DNA of 64,000 bases from Bradyrhizobium sp. AUGA SZCCT0158 (GTDB lineage: Bacteria > Pseudomonadota > Alphaproteobacteria > Rhizobiales > Xanthobacteraceae): positions 248,001 to 312,000 of the forward strand of contig NZ_JAFCME010000002.1 in NCBI RefSeq assembly GCF_018130065.1, given 5' to 3'. Numbering within the stretch: position 1 is the first letter of the stretch; every line of letters starts with the position of its first letter. Of the stretch, positions 33,686 to 42,875 are shown piece after piece. The translations under genes were made by a program, and so were the position numbers. The notes below the pieces were generated by a model, which saw only the letters and a list, made by a program, of their open reading frames with translations, was not told the DNA's origin and ran no database searches.

Positions 33686-35551
33686 CTAGCCGGCGCAGCC
33701 GATCCATTCGGCCGACGCGTCATTGTCCAACACCGCTACCGCGCCTGCCCGCCGAGTCAGCACCGCGCGCTGGTTGATGTAGCCCTTGTCGGTGATCTCG
33801 CCACCATCGACGGAGGCAGGCTCGGCCAAAAGCAACGCGCGCGTGGCGTGGCCGGATGAGTTGCCGCCCTGCGCTTTCAGTTTGGCGAGGCCCTGCCCGA
33901 TCGCGGCGCGAACTTTTTCGTGACCGATGACCTCGTCGGCGCCGGCGCCGTCGGGCAGACCGGCATGGGCACGACAAGCGGCGATGTTGGGGAACACCAG
34001 AAAACGGACTTCATCGCCACCATGGCCGGTGACGACGATGTCCTGCGCCAGCGGCGCGAGTGCTGCGATGCCGGCGACGCGCAGTGTGCCGACATTGACC
34101 CAGGTGCCGGAGTTGAGCTTGAAATCCTCGGCGACGCGGCCGTCGAAAAACAATCCGAGTTCTGGTCGCTCAGGATCGGCAAAGGTCACGGCATCGCCGA
34201 TCAAATAAAAGCCTTCCGCATCGAATGCCTGCGCGGTGAGTTCCGGCGCCTTCCAGTAGCCCGGCGTGACATTCGGTCCGCGCACCCGCACTTCGAGCTT
34301 GTCGCCTGACGGTACCAGCTTCAGCTCTGTCCCTGATATCGGCACGCCGATATTGCCGGAGCGCCTGGCCTGGAAATGGCAGTCGGTCGCGAGCGGCGAG
34401 GTTTCGGTCGAGCCCCAGGCCGATACCATCGGCAACGCGCGGCCGCTGGTTTTGATCGAGAGTTCCTCCAGCGCATCCCAGAGATTCTGCGGCAGCGCGG
34501 CACCCGCATAGAACGCGAACTTCACCTCGCCAAAGAATTTCTGGCGCAGCTCGTCGTCACTGCGCAGCGCCGCGATCAGCATATCAAAACCGCGCGGCAC
34601 GTTGAAATACACCGTCGGCATCACGCTGCGCAGATTCGCCAGCGAGGTCGCGAACAGCCCCGGCGCAGGCTTGCCGCCGTCGACATAGAGCGTGCCGCCA
34701 TTGCGCAGCACGAGGTTAAAGTTGTGGTTGGCGCCGAAGGTATGGCTCCACGGCAGCCAGTCGAGGATCACGAGATCGTCGCGCGCCGCTTCGAGGAACG
34801 TCCAGGTCTGCGCCTTGGCCTGCTGGCTCGAGGTCAGCATGCGCTGGGTGTTGATCACAGCCTTCGGCGTGCCGGTCGAACCCGAGGTGAACAGGAACTT
34901 TGCAATGGTGTCCGGCGTCACGGCCTTGAAGGCTTTTTCGACGGCCGGCTTTTCCGGTGTCGCCGCGATCTCTGGGAATGGGATCACATCACCGTCGCTG
35001 GAATCGCTGCTGACGATTTTGGTCGAGTGCAGCGGAGCAATCGCCGCGAGCGCCGCTGCGAATGGTTTGGTGCTGGAGACATAGATCGCGCCGGGCCCGA
35101 GCAAACTGATCATGCCCTTGAGCTTGTCGAAATCCCGGGACATCAGCGAATAGGCCGGCGAGACCGCCGCCGAGGGCACGCCGACATGCTGAGCAGCCAG
35201 CGCGAACAATGCATGGTCGACGCTGTTGTCGGACAGGATCACCAATGGCCGTTCCGCGCTCAGTCCCTGCGCGAGGATCCATGCCGCCGCCGAGCGAACC
35301 TGCCGCAATGCACTGGCATAAGTGACCGTGTTCCACGGCGCATCCGGCGTCTTGCGGTCGGCCAAAAAAGTCCGCTCCGGCGCCTGCCGGGCCCAATGTT
35401 CCAGCCAATCGCCGACGCAGCGCGCGCCTGGCTTCAGCGGCACCGTCGATTTCAGGATGATGCTGCCGTCCGCGCGGCGATCGGCTGATATCGCGGGCTT
35501 CGCAAACAGCGCTTCGGATGGGTCGCGGCCTGTGGCGGCGGCTGTCGTCAT
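33686..35551 (-). CDS. fcs: Feruloyl-CoA synthase / hydroxycinnamate-CoA ligase
   Basis: A 621-residue adenylate-forming ligase, longer than benzoate-CoA ligase as usual for feruloyl-CoA synthases. Motifs in order: FLFTSGSTGTPKAVINTQRM, WLPWSHTFGANHNFNLVLRN, SAWGSTETSPLATDCHFQ, FFDGRVAEDFKLNSGTWVNV and the C-terminal lysine segment GGEITDKGYINQRAVL. GGAGGAAA upstream of the ATG at 35551 fixes the start. It activates ferulate, p-coumarate or caffeate with CoA. The hydratase/lyase (ech/couA) expected next in the pathway is not in this window. Confidence 0.92.
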   Translation of the reverse strand: MTTAAATGRDPSEALFAKPAISADRRADGSIILKSTVPLKPGARCVGDWLEHWARQAPERTFLADRKTPDAPWNTVTYASALRQVRSAAAWILAQGLSAERPLVILSDNSVDHALFALAAQHVGVPSAAVSPAYSLMSRDFDKLKGMISLLGPGAIYVSSTKPFAAALAAIAPLHSTKIVSSDSSDGDVIPFPEIAATPEKPAVEKAFKAVTPDTIAKFLFTSGSTGTPKAVINTQRMLTSSQQAKAQTWTFLEAARDDLVILDWLPWSHTFGANHNFNLVLRNGGTLYVDGGKPAPGLFATSLANLRSVMPTVYFNVPRGFDMLIAALRSDDELRQKFFGEVKFAFYAGAALPQNLWDALEELSIKTSGRALPMVSAWGSTETSPLATDCHFQARRSGNIGVPISGTELKLVPSGDKLEVRVRGPNVTPGYWKAPELTAQAFDAEGFYLIGDAVTFADPERPELGLFFDGRVAEDFKLNSGTWVNVGTLRVAGIAALAPLAQDIVVTGHGGDEVRFLVFPNIAACRAHAGLPDGAGADEVIGHEKVRAAIGQGLAKLKAQGGNSSGHATRALLLAEPASVDGGEITDKGYINQRAVLTRRAGAVAVLDNDASAEWIGCAG

Positions 35552-35609
35552 CGGTTTCCTCCTCGCGCGGCCCGTCGGCCGCCGGCCTCTGTGGGCCGCT
35601 CTTGGGCAT

Positions 35610-35646
35610 ATTGTTGGTCGCAACAATTGTTGTCGTCAACAACAAT
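35610..35646. promoter_or_regulatory. Tandem TTGTTG/CAACAA dyads between fcs and its MarR gene
   Basis: ATTGTTG-GTCG-CAACAAT (35610-35627) is followed, with a two-base overlap, by ATTGTTGT-CGTCA-ACAACAAT (35626-35646). Both are perfect inverted repeats. They lie 59 bases before the fcs start and 54 before the regulator start, so two MarR dimers could shut both promoters. Confidence 0.7.
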
Positions 35647-35699
35647 ATTTCCTTCCCGGCCGCAAAGCGCTAGAAGGGGAGCGACGCGGGGAGAAGCAT

Positions 35700-36218
35700 G
35701 TGTCGAGCAGAGCGGCCCAACCAGCCTTGAAAACCCCAGTTTCCGCGAACGGCAAGCGCGGCGGAAATGGCAAGGCACGCCACCGGGAGCAGGATATCGA
35801 GGTCGGCCTCGACGGGCTGGTCGGCCATGCCGGCTACGCGGTGCGGCGCTTCCAGATCTGGATCTTTCAGGACTTCATCCGGACGCTGGCGGCGGTCGAT
35901 ATCAAGCCGACGCAATATTCGGTGCTGACGGTGATCGGTGCCAATCCGGGCCTGAGCCAGATGGCGGTCGCCAAGCGGCTCGGGATCGAGCGCGCCCGGC
36001 TGGTGCACCTGCTGGACAGTCTCGAAGATCGCAAGCTGGTGCGGCGCGTCCAATCCAGGACCGACCGCCGTTCCCACGCGCTGCACCTGACCGGGCGGGG
36101 CGAGGCATCGCTGCGGCAGTTCATGCTGCTCGCGGCCGAACACGAGCGTCACGTCGCCGAGAAGATCGGGGCCGCGAATCGGGAGCACCTGCTCCGGATT
36201 CTGGCGGCGTTCACCTGA
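35700..36218 (+). CDS. MarR-family regulator (CouR/FerR-like) of feruloyl-CoA synthase
   Basis: A 172-residue MarR protein read from a GTG at 35700 with GGGGAG six bases upstream. Helix-turn-helix parts are IKPTQYSVLTVIGANPGLSQ, AVAKRLGIERARLVHLLDSL and the wing VQSRTDRRSHALHLTGRG. The long upstream open frame lies across the operator and the fcs start and is not coding. In Rhodopseudomonas, CouR represses hydroxycinnamate genes until p-coumaroyl-CoA binds; the same role is likely here because the gene is divergent from fcs. Confidence 0.88.
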   Translation: MSSRAAQPALKTPVSANGKRGGNGKARHREQDIEVGLDGLVGHAGYAVRRFQIWIFQDFIRTLAAVDIKPTQYSVLTVIGANPGLSQMAVAKRLGIERARLVHLLDSLEDRKLVRRVQSRTDRRSHALHLTGRGEASLRQFMLLAAEHERHVAEKIGAANREHLLRILAAFT

Positions 36219-36383
36219 GCGCGCGGGCGCGACGAACTCCAAGCCCCACAACTGACAATGCCGCCTACAAATTAGGCAGAGACAAGGCGCCGCGCTAGGA
36301 CCGTGGACACGCCTCGTTTTCCGACAAGGCAACTAACCCACGAACATTGCAGGGTTATTGCCGTGTCTTGGGTTGCATCCCTA

Positions 36384-36395
36384 ATTGTACACAAT
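36384..36395. promoter_or_regulatory. ATTGTACACAAT site upstream of atzF
   Basis: This near-palindrome, 53 bases before the atzF start, resembles operators of FCD-type GntR regulators (TTGTATACAA). A similar TTGCATACAA is in front of the transporter operon at 46686. The GntR gene at 38337-39071 is the obvious candidate to bind both. Confidence 0.45.
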
Positions 36396-36447
36396 GGCAC
36401 ATCGCTTGCTTCAATCCGGACGAACTCCTCGCTTAGGTAAGTCGACC

Positions 36448-38271
36448 GTGACTGACCTCAGCCAACCCAGGACGGGGCATCAATTGACTGAAACCGTTGC
36501 TGCGATCGTCGCCGCGCACCGCGCCGGCACCATGACGCCGGCGCAAACCGTCGCGCGCAGCTATCAGCGCATCCGCGACCACAACGATCCGGCCGTGTTC
36601 ATCTCCCTGCGCGACGAAAGGGACGCGCTGGCGGAGGCGCAAGCGCTGAGCGCAAAGGATCCGGCGACGCTTCCGCTGCTGGGCGTGCCGGTCGCGGTGA
36701 AGGACAATATCGACGCGCTGGGCCTGCCGACCACGGCCGCCTGCCCGGCGTTTTCTTATTCGCCGACGCAGGACTCGACCGCGGTCGCAAAGCTGCGCGC
36801 GGCCGGCGCCATCATCATCGGCAAGACCAATCTCGACCAGTTCGCGACCGGCCTCGTCGGCGTGCGCTCGCCCTATGGCATCCCGACAAATCCGATCCGC
36901 GCCGATCTCGTTCCGGGCGGATCGAGTTCGGGATCGGCAGTCGCGGTGTCGGCCGGATTGGTGCCGCTGGCGCTCGGCACCGACACCGCCGGAAGTGGCC
37001 GTGTGCCGGCGATGCTCAACAACATCGTCGGGTTGAAGCCGAGCCTCGGGCTGATCTCCAATGCCGGGCTGGTGCCGGCCTGCCGCACGCTGGATTGCAT
37101 TTCGGTGTTCGCGCTCACGGTGGATGACGCCGTGGCGGCGCTATCAGCGATGGCCGGCCCCGATGACGCCGATCCGTTTTCACGCGACCGGCCGCTCGGC
37201 GCGGTCACCGCGTTTCCCGGACAGTTGCGGCTCGGCGTTCCCCGTAGCGGTCAGTTGATCTTCTTCGGCGACCGTGAGTCGGAGCAGGCCTATGGCGAAG
37301 CGCTCAAGCGCTGGACTTCGCTCGGCGCAACCCTGGTCGAATTCGATCTCGAACCGTTTTATGAGACCGCGCGGCTGCTCTATGAGGGACCGTGGGTCGC
37401 CGAACGTTATCTGGTGATCCGCGATCTCCTGGCATCGTCGCCGGATGCGATTCATCCCGTCACGCGCGAGATCACCATGGCCGGCGCGCGGCCGACCGCG
37501 GCCGATACCTTCGCGGCGCTCTATCGTTTGCAGGCGCTGCGGCGCGTCGCCGAGCGCACCTTTACCGACATCGACGCGCTGGTGCTGCCGACGGCGCCAA
37601 CCGCCTATTCAACGGCGCAGGTGCTGGCCAATCCGATCGAGCTCAATTCCAGGCTCGGCACCTACACCAATTTCGTCAATCTGCTCGATCTCTGCGGGCT
37701 GGCATTGCCGGCGGCGATGCGGCCGGACGGCATCCCGTTCGGCATCACGCTGCTCGCGCCGGCCGGCCACGACGCGCAGCTCGCCAGCATGGGCCGCGCC
37801 TTCCATGCCCACACTGGACTGAAGATGGGCGCCAAGGGCCTGACGCAGCCGCCGCTCGCAGCGCCCTCGCCACAACTCAGCGGCGACGAAATCGCAATCG
37901 CGGCGGTCGGCGCGCATCTATCCGGCATGGCGCTGAACGGCGAGCTGACGTCACTCGGCGGACGCCTGCTGGAGGAAACCTCGACCGCGCCGGACTACAG
38001 GCTCTATGCGCTCGACACCACGCCGCCAAAACCCGGCATGCTGCGCGTCGAGGCTGGCGCGGGATCGCAGATCAAGCTCGAACTCTGGGCGCTGTCGGCG
38101 GTGGCATTTGGAAAATTCGTCGCCGCAATCCCGCCGCCACTGTCGATCGGCACCATTCGTCTCGCGGACGGCCGCGGCGTGAAGGGGTTTTTGGTCGAAC
38201 CGGCCGCGGTGAGCGGCGCGCGGGATATTTCCGCGTTCGGCGGCTGGCGCGCGTTCATGGCGCAGAGATGA
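36448..38271 (+). CDS. atzF: Allophanate hydrolase AtzF
   Basis: A 607-residue enzyme with an amidase-signature domain (about residues 15-450) and a C-terminal domain. The Ser-cisSer-Lys triad is visible in PVAVKDNIDALG (Lys), VPGGSSSGSAVAV (Ser) and GTDTAGSGRVPAM (Ser). The C-terminal domain includes RLYALDTTPPKPGMLRVEAG. It hydrolyses allophanate to ammonia and carbon dioxide, the last step of triazine/biuret or urea-amidolyase pathways. The GTG at 36448 with TAGGTAAG upstream is preferred to an ATG at 36385. It is convergent with the GntR gene that ends the atz operon. Confidence 0.9.
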   Translation: MTDLSQPRTGHQLTETVAAIVAAHRAGTMTPAQTVARSYQRIRDHNDPAVFISLRDERDALAEAQALSAKDPATLPLLGVPVAVKDNIDALGLPTTAACPAFSYSPTQDSTAVAKLRAAGAIIIGKTNLDQFATGLVGVRSPYGIPTNPIRADLVPGGSSSGSAVAVSAGLVPLALGTDTAGSGRVPAMLNNIVGLKPSLGLISNAGLVPACRTLDCISVFALTVDDAVAALSAMAGPDDADPFSRDRPLGAVTAFPGQLRLGVPRSGQLIFFGDRESEQAYGEALKRWTSLGATLVEFDLEPFYETARLLYEGPWVAERYLVIRDLLASSPDAIHPVTREITMAGARPTAADTFAALYRLQALRRVAERTFTDIDALVLPTAPTAYSTAQVLANPIELNSRLGTYTNFVNLLDLCGLALPAAMRPDGIPFGITLLAPAGHDAQLASMGRAFHAHTGLKMGAKGLTQPPLAAPSPQLSGDEIAIAAVGAHLSGMALNGELTSLGGRLLEETSTAPDYRLYALDTTPPKPGMLRVEAGAGSQIKLELWALSAVAFGKFVAAIPPPLSIGTIRLADGRGVKGFLVEPAAVSGARDISAFGGWRAFMAQR

Positions 38272-38336
38272 GAGGCGAGTAGCGAGTAGCTAAGCGAACC
38301 TCCCCATTCGCTATTCGCCACTCCCCATTCGCCCAC
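38265..38336. repeat. GCGAGTAGCGAATAG-type short tandem/inverted repeat
   Basis: Repeated units of the type GCGAGTAGCGAGTAGC and CCATTCGCTATTCGCC pair as an imperfect hairpin between the convergent atzF and gntR ends. The same family occurs at 44812-44910. Confidence 0.65.
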
Positions 38337-39071
38337 TTACACCGACACCGCGTAAAGCTCATACTCCCCGCGCACCAGTTCGATATGCGCACGCATCGCG
38401 GCCGCGGCGCCGGTTTTGTCGCCGCGCATGATCGCGACCACGACACGGTCGTGCTCGGCGTGCGATTTGGCGAGGCGGCCGAGATTGCGGAACTGGGCAC
38501 GCCGGAACGGCTGCACCCGCACCCGCGTCGCCAGCGTCATCTCGGCGATATAGCCGTTCTGCGAGCCGGCATAGATCGCGTTGTGAAAGCGCTCGTTGAC
38601 TTCGTGGAATCTTTCAGGATTGCCGGCGTAGCTCAGCACCCGCAATTCCTCGTGGATGCTTTCGAGCTTCTGGCGATCCGCCGCCGGCATCCGCTCCGCA
38701 GCAAGGCCTGCGCACAGCGCTTCCAGCTCCGCCATCGCCTCGAACATTTCGGTTAGCCGCTCGATCGACGGCTGCGCCACCACGGCGCCGCGATGGGCGC
38801 GGGATTCGACGAGACCGCTCGCCACCAGCTGCCGCAGCGCCTCGCGCACCGGGGTCCGCGACACGCTGAAGCGCCGCGCAATATCGGTCTCGTCCAGTCC
38901 CGATCCCGGCGCCAGCACCCCGCGCACGATCTCGTCGGCGAGTTGCAGTCGCAATTCCTCCGCGCGCGTGACCTTGTCCGCCTGCGGCGAGGCGCGGTCG
39001 ACGCGCCGCACCACCGGCTCGCCTTCGGGGCCGGATTGCGGGCTGCGGGTAGGAAGATCGTCAAGGCTCAT
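38337..39071 (-). CDS. GntR-family regulator (FCD type) in the atz operon
   Basis: A 244-residue regulator. The winged helix-turn-helix is at about residues 35-105 (EELRLQLADEIVRGVLAPGS, FSVSRTPVREALRQLVASGL), followed by a helical FCD domain with metal-ligand positions in ERFHEVNERFHNAIYAG and KSHAEHDRVVVAIMRGD. It is the last gene of the minus-strand run transporter-atzG-atzE-atzH. It probably regulates this operon and atzF through TTGYAYACAA-like sites; this is inference from position and motif. Confidence 0.9.
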   Translation of the reverse strand: MSLDDLPTRSPQSGPEGEPVVRRVDRASPQADKVTRAEELRLQLADEIVRGVLAPGSGLDETDIARRFSVSRTPVREALRQLVASGLVESRAHRGAVVAQPSIERLTEMFEAMAELEALCAGLAAERMPAADRQKLESIHEELRVLSYAGNPERFHEVNERFHNAIYAGSQNGYIAEMTLATRVRVQPFRRAQFRNLGRLAKSHAEHDRVVVAIMRGDKTGAAAAMRAHIELVRGEYELYAVSV

Positions 39072-39104
39072 GTCGTTTGACCCAAATCCTTTCGAAATCC
39101 AACC

Positions 39105-39497
39105 CTACGAAGCCGGCTCGTCGATGATGCTGACGTGGGCGGCGACGATTCTCCACCCCTCAGGAAACCGCACCCAGGTCTGCATCTGCCGCCCCACCTT
39201 CTTGCCGCTCCACGCATCGCGATAGAACAACGTCGAGGCAACAGCGGTATCGCGGCCATAGCTGGTGATGACGGTCTTGTCGGTCGTACGCATCAGCCCC
39301 ACCGGCGAGCGCCCGGCGCGGAACGCCATGATGGCCTCATAGCCGTAGAGGTTTTCGTTGATGCCGTAGCGCAGCGTGCGGGGATCGTTGCGGAACAATT
39401 CATCCAGCACCGCGACGTCGTTCGATACCAGCGCCGCTTCATAGCGCGCGAATTGCGCTGACACTTCAGCGAGCACGTCGGGAAGATCGATATCCAT
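39105..39497 (-). CDS. atzH: AtzH/HpxZ-like SnoaL-fold protein, probable 1,3-dicarboxyurea amidohydrolase
   Basis: A 130-residue SnoaL/NTF2-fold protein. [40 protein letters not shown] and [20 protein letters not shown] are the family landmarks (AtzH and HpxZ, DUF3225). In cyanuric acid degradation AtzH removes one carboxyl-amide from 1,3-dicarboxyurea to give allophanate. It is 14 bases downstream of atzE. The alternative is a role in oxalurate breakdown as HpxZ, but the neighbouring atzG and atzE favour the triazine-type role. Confidence 0.8.
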   Translation of the reverse strand: MDIDLPDVLAEVSAQFARYEAALVSNDVAVLDELFRNDPRTLRYGINENLYGYEAIMAFRAGRSPVGLMRTTDKTVITSYGRDTAVASTLFYRDAWSGKKVGRQMQTWVRFPEGWRIVAAHVSIIDEPAS

Positions 39498-39511
39498 GGC
39501 TAAATTCCTCG

Positions 39512-40888
39512 CTAAATTCCTCTTGGCGCAGGCGCCGCAGCAACGCCGGATTGCTCCAATGCACGAGCGACGCGAAGCGCGATATCCTCGCGCCAGGGTG
39601 CGGCGATGATCTGGACCCCGATCGGCATCGGCTCCAGCGGCACCGGCACCGCGACCACGGGCAGTCCGATGAACGAAATCGGCTGGGTATGGATGCCGAT
39701 ATTGGCGCGCACCGGTAGTTCGACGCCGTCGAGCTTGAACGTTACCTGCCCGAGTTTGGGCGCGGTGCAGGGCGTGGCAGGCGCGATGATCACGTCGACC
39801 GATTTGAACAGCTCCAGCACTTGCATGCGATACCAGCGGCGGAATTTCTGCGCCCGATCGACCAGCGGCGCCGGCACCATCGCGCCCGCGATCAGGCGAT
39901 CGCGCACCGCCGGATCGAAATCGTTCGGGCGCTTGCGCAGGCGATCAAGATGCAGCGAAGCGCCTTCGGTGGTGGAAATCACGTAAGCTGCGGCGCGAGC
40001 TCGCGCGGCCTCGGGGATTTCGATCGTCTGTGTCGCATCAAGCGCCTTGGCGACGCGCGCCACGGCCTCGACAGCCTCCGGAAACACATTCTTCTGGAAA
40101 TAGCCACCGGCTATTGCGACCCGCAATCCGCCGACGCCTTGCGCGAGCTGCGACGTCACCGGCTCAACCGGCCGCGTCGTGCACGCGGCATCATCGGCAT
40201 CCGGCCCCTGCATCGCATCATAGGCCAGCGCGAGATCGCCGACGCTGCGCGCAAGCGGTCCGAGGTGGTCGAAGCTCGCGACAAACGGAAACGACCGTGC
40301 CCGCGACAGCCGGCCATAGGTCGGCTTCAGACCGAAGATTCCGCAGAACGACGACGGCACCCGGATCGAGCCATTGGTATCTGAGCCCAGCCCGATCGGG
40401 ACCAGGCCGCCGCCGACCGAACTGCCGGAGCCGCCGGAGGAACCGCCCGTCATGCACGTCGGATCGTGCGGATTGCGCGACGGGCCGTCATGCACATTCT
40501 CGCCGGTGAAGTCGTAGGCGTATTCGCCCATGTTGAGCGCGCCGATCAGGACGGCGCCCGCAGCCTCCATGCGTTCCACCAGCGTCGCATCGCGCGAAGA
40601 CGGCGCGAGGTCGCGGTTGATCTTCGAGCCCGCACGCGTCGGCAGGCCCTTGACGTCGAACAAGTTCTTGACCGCAAACGGCACGCCCGCGAGCGGGCCG
40701 ACTTTCTGCCCCGCCGCAATCGCCGCATCGACGGCGCGGGCTTTCGCACGTGCGCGATCCGCGGTGACGTCAGTGAAGGAGTTCAGAACCGAATCATGCT
40801 TGGCGATCCGCGCCAGCGCGTCTTCGGTCGCGGCGAGCGCGGTCATCTTGCCGCCGGCCACGGCCTGGGCGATCTCTTGTGCGGTCAT
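39512..40888 (-). CDS. atzE: 1-carboxybiuret hydrolase catalytic subunit AtzE (amidase signature)
   Basis: An amidase-signature enzyme of 458 residues from the ATG at 40888 ([20 protein letters not shown]); a GTG at 40912 would add eight residues and overlap atzG. The triad is visible in [14 protein letters not shown] (Lys), [17 protein letters not shown] (Ser) and [14 protein letters not shown] (Ser). AtzE forms a GatCAB-like complex with the small AtzG and deaminates 1-carboxybiuret. Identification is supported strongly by atzG and atzH on either side. A related amide could be the true substrate. Confidence 0.86.
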   Translation of the reverse strand: MTAQEIAQAVAGGKMTALAATEDALARIAKHDSVLNSFTDVTADRARAKARAVDAAIAAGQKVGPLAGVPFAVKNLFDVKGLPTRAGSKINRDLAPSSRDATLVERMEAAGAVLIGALNMGEYAYDFTGENVHDGPSRNPHDPTCMTGGSSGGSGSSVGGGLVPIGLGSDTNGSIRVPSSFCGIFGLKPTYGRLSRARSFPFVASFDHLGPLARSVGDLALAYDAMQGPDADDAACTTRPVEPVTSQLAQGVGGLRVAIAGGYFQKNVFPEAVEAVARVAKALDATQTIEIPEAARARAAAYVISTTEGASLHLDRLRKRPNDFDPAVRDRLIAGAMVPAPLVDRAQKFRRWYRMQVLELFKSVDVIIAPATPCTAPKLGQVTFKLDGVELPVRANIGIHTQPISFIGLPVVAVPVPLEPMPIGVQIIAAPWREDIALRVARALEQSGVAAAPAPRGI

Positions 40889-40895
40889 GGCGCGG

Positions 40896-41075
40896 TCAGG
40901 CTGTGAAGACACTGGCGGGCTCGGTTTCGTCGGGCAATGGGAATTCGTCCACCAGCCGGGCCAGCCTCAGCGATACTTCGAGGTTCGCGCGCACCGCCGG
41001 CCGCCAGGAATCCTCCACCGGCAACGCCAGCGCTTTGGCGACGGCGTCGATATAGTCGTCCAGGGGTTCGGCCAT
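40896..41075 (-). CDS. atzG: AtzG-like small subunit (DUF4089)
   Basis: A 59-residue protein, MAEPLDDYIDAVAKALALPV, continuing to RLARLVDEFPLPDETEPASV, the DUF4089 pattern. TGGGAG before the ATG at 41075 fixes the start. AtzG is the GatC-like partner needed for AtzE folding and activity. It starts 20 bases after the stop of the transporter ATPase, which ties the transporter and the hydrolases into one operon. The gene is easily missed because of its size. Confidence 0.85.
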   Translation of the reverse strand: MAEPLDDYIDAVAKALALPVEDSWRPAVRANLEVSLRLARLVDEFPLPDETEPASVFTA

Positions 41076-41095
41076 TTCGCTCCCATTCAGGTTTA

Positions 41096-42865
41096 TTAGT
41101 GAACCGGCAACGGCGGATGCGGGATCGCCGTCAGCAGCTCCTTTGTATAGGCGTCCTGCGGATTGCCCAAGACCTGTTCGGACGGGCCCTGTTCCACGAT
41201 TCGTCCCGCACGCATCACGATGACACGATCGCACAACAGGCGCACCACATTCAAATCATGGGAGACAAACAGATAGCTCATACCCATCGACGACTTGAGG
41301 TCCTGCAAGAGATTGAGCACCACCGCCTGCACGGAGACGTCGAGCGCCGCGGTCGGCTCGTCGAGGATCACGAGCTTTGGGTGCAGCGCAATCGCGCGAG
41401 CGATGCCGACGCGGGCCTTCTGGCCACCGGACAATTGATGCGGGAAGCGATCGAGCAGATTAATGGGGAGACCGACCAGCCCGGCGAGTTCCTCGCAACG
41501 GGCGCGCAGCGCATCGCGTCCCCTGATGTCGCCGAGCTGCATGATCGGATCGACGATGGCGCGCGCCGCGGTGAAGCGCGGGTTGAGGCTGTCGGTCGGA
41601 TCCTGGAACACCATCTGGATGCTCTTGCGCAGCGGCAGCCGCGCGAAGGCGTTGGGCAGCATGGTGCCGATCTCGTCGCCATCGAACACGATACGGCCGG
41701 AGGTCTGATCCAGCAGCCGCATCACCATCATCGACGTGGTCGATTTGCCGCAGCCGGATTCACCGACCAGGCCGACGCTCTCGCCGTGACCGACCGTAAA
41801 GCTGATGCCGTCGACGGCGCGGAATAGTTCGGTCTCGATCGGCGGCTTGCGGGAAAACAGCTTGCCGAGAACGGCCGTGGCGCCCTGGCGCGGATACTCC
41901 TTCACCAGTTTCTCGACCAGCAGAAGCGGCTTCTCGTCACCCCCAGGCTTGACCCGGGGGTCCATCGCTTCAAAGGAATCTTTCGAAGATTGATGGATGG
42001 CCGGGTCAAGCCCGGCCATGACGGGTGGTAGCGCCGCCGCGTCTTCCTCCGGCAACAGATCGCGCAAGGAGACGCCGATCCGCGGCGTCGCGCGCATCAG
42101 CTTCCTGGTGTAGGCATGTTCAGGGTTGGCGAAGATATCGGCGGATTTCGCGGTCTCGACTACGCGGCCCTTTTCCATCACGACCACACGATCGCAATAG
42201 GCGGCCGCGAGGCCGAGGTCATGCGTGATCAGGATGGTCGACATGCCGCGCCGCTTCGTGAGCTCGACGATCAGATCCATCACGGCTTTTTGCGTCGTGA
42301 CGTCGAGACCCGTGGTCGGCTCGTCCGCGATCAGAAGCTGCGGATTGCAGGCCAGCGCCAGCGCGATCACGACGCGCTGGCACATGCCGCCGGAGAGCTC
42401 GAACGGATAGGCGTGGTACCGCTCGCGCGGCCGCGCGATCTTGACCTGTTCCAGCGCTTCGATCGCCTTCTCGCCGCGATCACTGGCCGCCGACTGCACA
42501 TGCTGGCGCAGCACATCCTCGATCTGGTCGCCGACCTTGCGGATCGGATTGAGCGCCGCGCGCGGGTTCTGGAAGATCATCGAGATTTCGCGGCCGCGCA
42601 AATCCCGCATCTGGTTCTCGGTCGCGGCCTTGACGTCGATGCCGGAAAACACCACCGAGCCCTCGGCGATCTTGCCGGCGCGGTCGAGGATCCGCATCAC
42701 GGCGTAAGAGGTCACCGACTTGCCGGAGCCGGACTCGCCGACGATACCGAGCGTCTCGCCCTTGGCCACGGAGATGTTGACGTGCTGCACCGCTTTCACG
42801 ATGCCGCGCCGCGTGGCGAATTCCACCGTGAGGTCGTTGACGTCGAGCAATGGCTGCGCGGTCAT
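41096..42865 (-). CDS. Oligopeptide-type ABC transporter, fused double ATPase
   Basis: A 589-residue protein with two ATP-binding domains of the DppD/DppF type. First: GIVGESGSGKSVTSYAVMRI, signature ELSGGMCQRVVIALALACN, LLIADEPTTGLD. Second: GLVGESGCGKSTTSMMVMRL, QLSGGQKARVGIARAIAL, LVILDEPTAALDVSVQ. Residues about 281-311 of the linker are an in-frame palindromic repeat (MAGLDPAIHQSSKDSFEAMD and on). The start is the ATG at 42865 with GAGG upstream. It powers the permeases encoded just before it; the cargo is unknown but operon context suggests a nitrogen-rich amide such as biuret or cyanurate-related compounds. Confidence 0.92.
   Translation of the reverse strand: MTAQPLLDVNDLTVEFATRRGIVKAVQHVNISVAKGETLGIVGESGSGKSVTSYAVMRILDRAGKIAEGSVVFSGIDVKAATENQMRDLRGREISMIFQNPRAALNPIRKVGDQIEDVLRQHVQSAASDRGEKAIEALEQVKIARPRERYHAYPFELSGGMCQRVVIALALACNPQLLIADEPTTGLDVTTQKAVMDLIVELTKRRGMSTILITHDLGLAAAYCDRVVVMEKGRVVETAKSADIFANPEHAYTRKLMRATPRIGVSLRDLLPEEDAAALPPVMAGLDPAIHQSSKDSFEAMDPRVKPGGDEKPLLLVEKLVKEYPRQGATAVLGKLFSRKPPIETELFRAVDGISFTVGHGESVGLVGESGCGKSTTSMMVMRLLDQTSGRIVFDGDEIGTMLPNAFARLPLRKSIQMVFQDPTDSLNPRFTAARAIVDPIMQLGDIRGRDALRARCEELAGLVGLPINLLDRFPHQLSGGQKARVGIARAIALHPKLVILDEPTAALDVSVQAVVLNLLQDLKSSMGMSYLFVSHDLNVVRLLCDRVIVMRAGRIVEQGPSEQVLGNPQDAYTKELLTAIPHPPLPVH
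41935..42024. repeat. Palindromic repeat inserted in frame in the ABC ATPase gene
   Basis: About 90 bases with nested arms, CCCCAGGCTTGACCCGGGGG on one side and GGCCGGGTCAAGCCCGGCCA on the other. Its ends and the GGATGGCCGGG...AAGCCCGGCCATGACG core match intergenic repeats of this genome (for example 31600-31756). It is translated as the inter-domain linker. Confidence 0.85.
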
Positions 42866-42875
42866 CGGTATGTCC

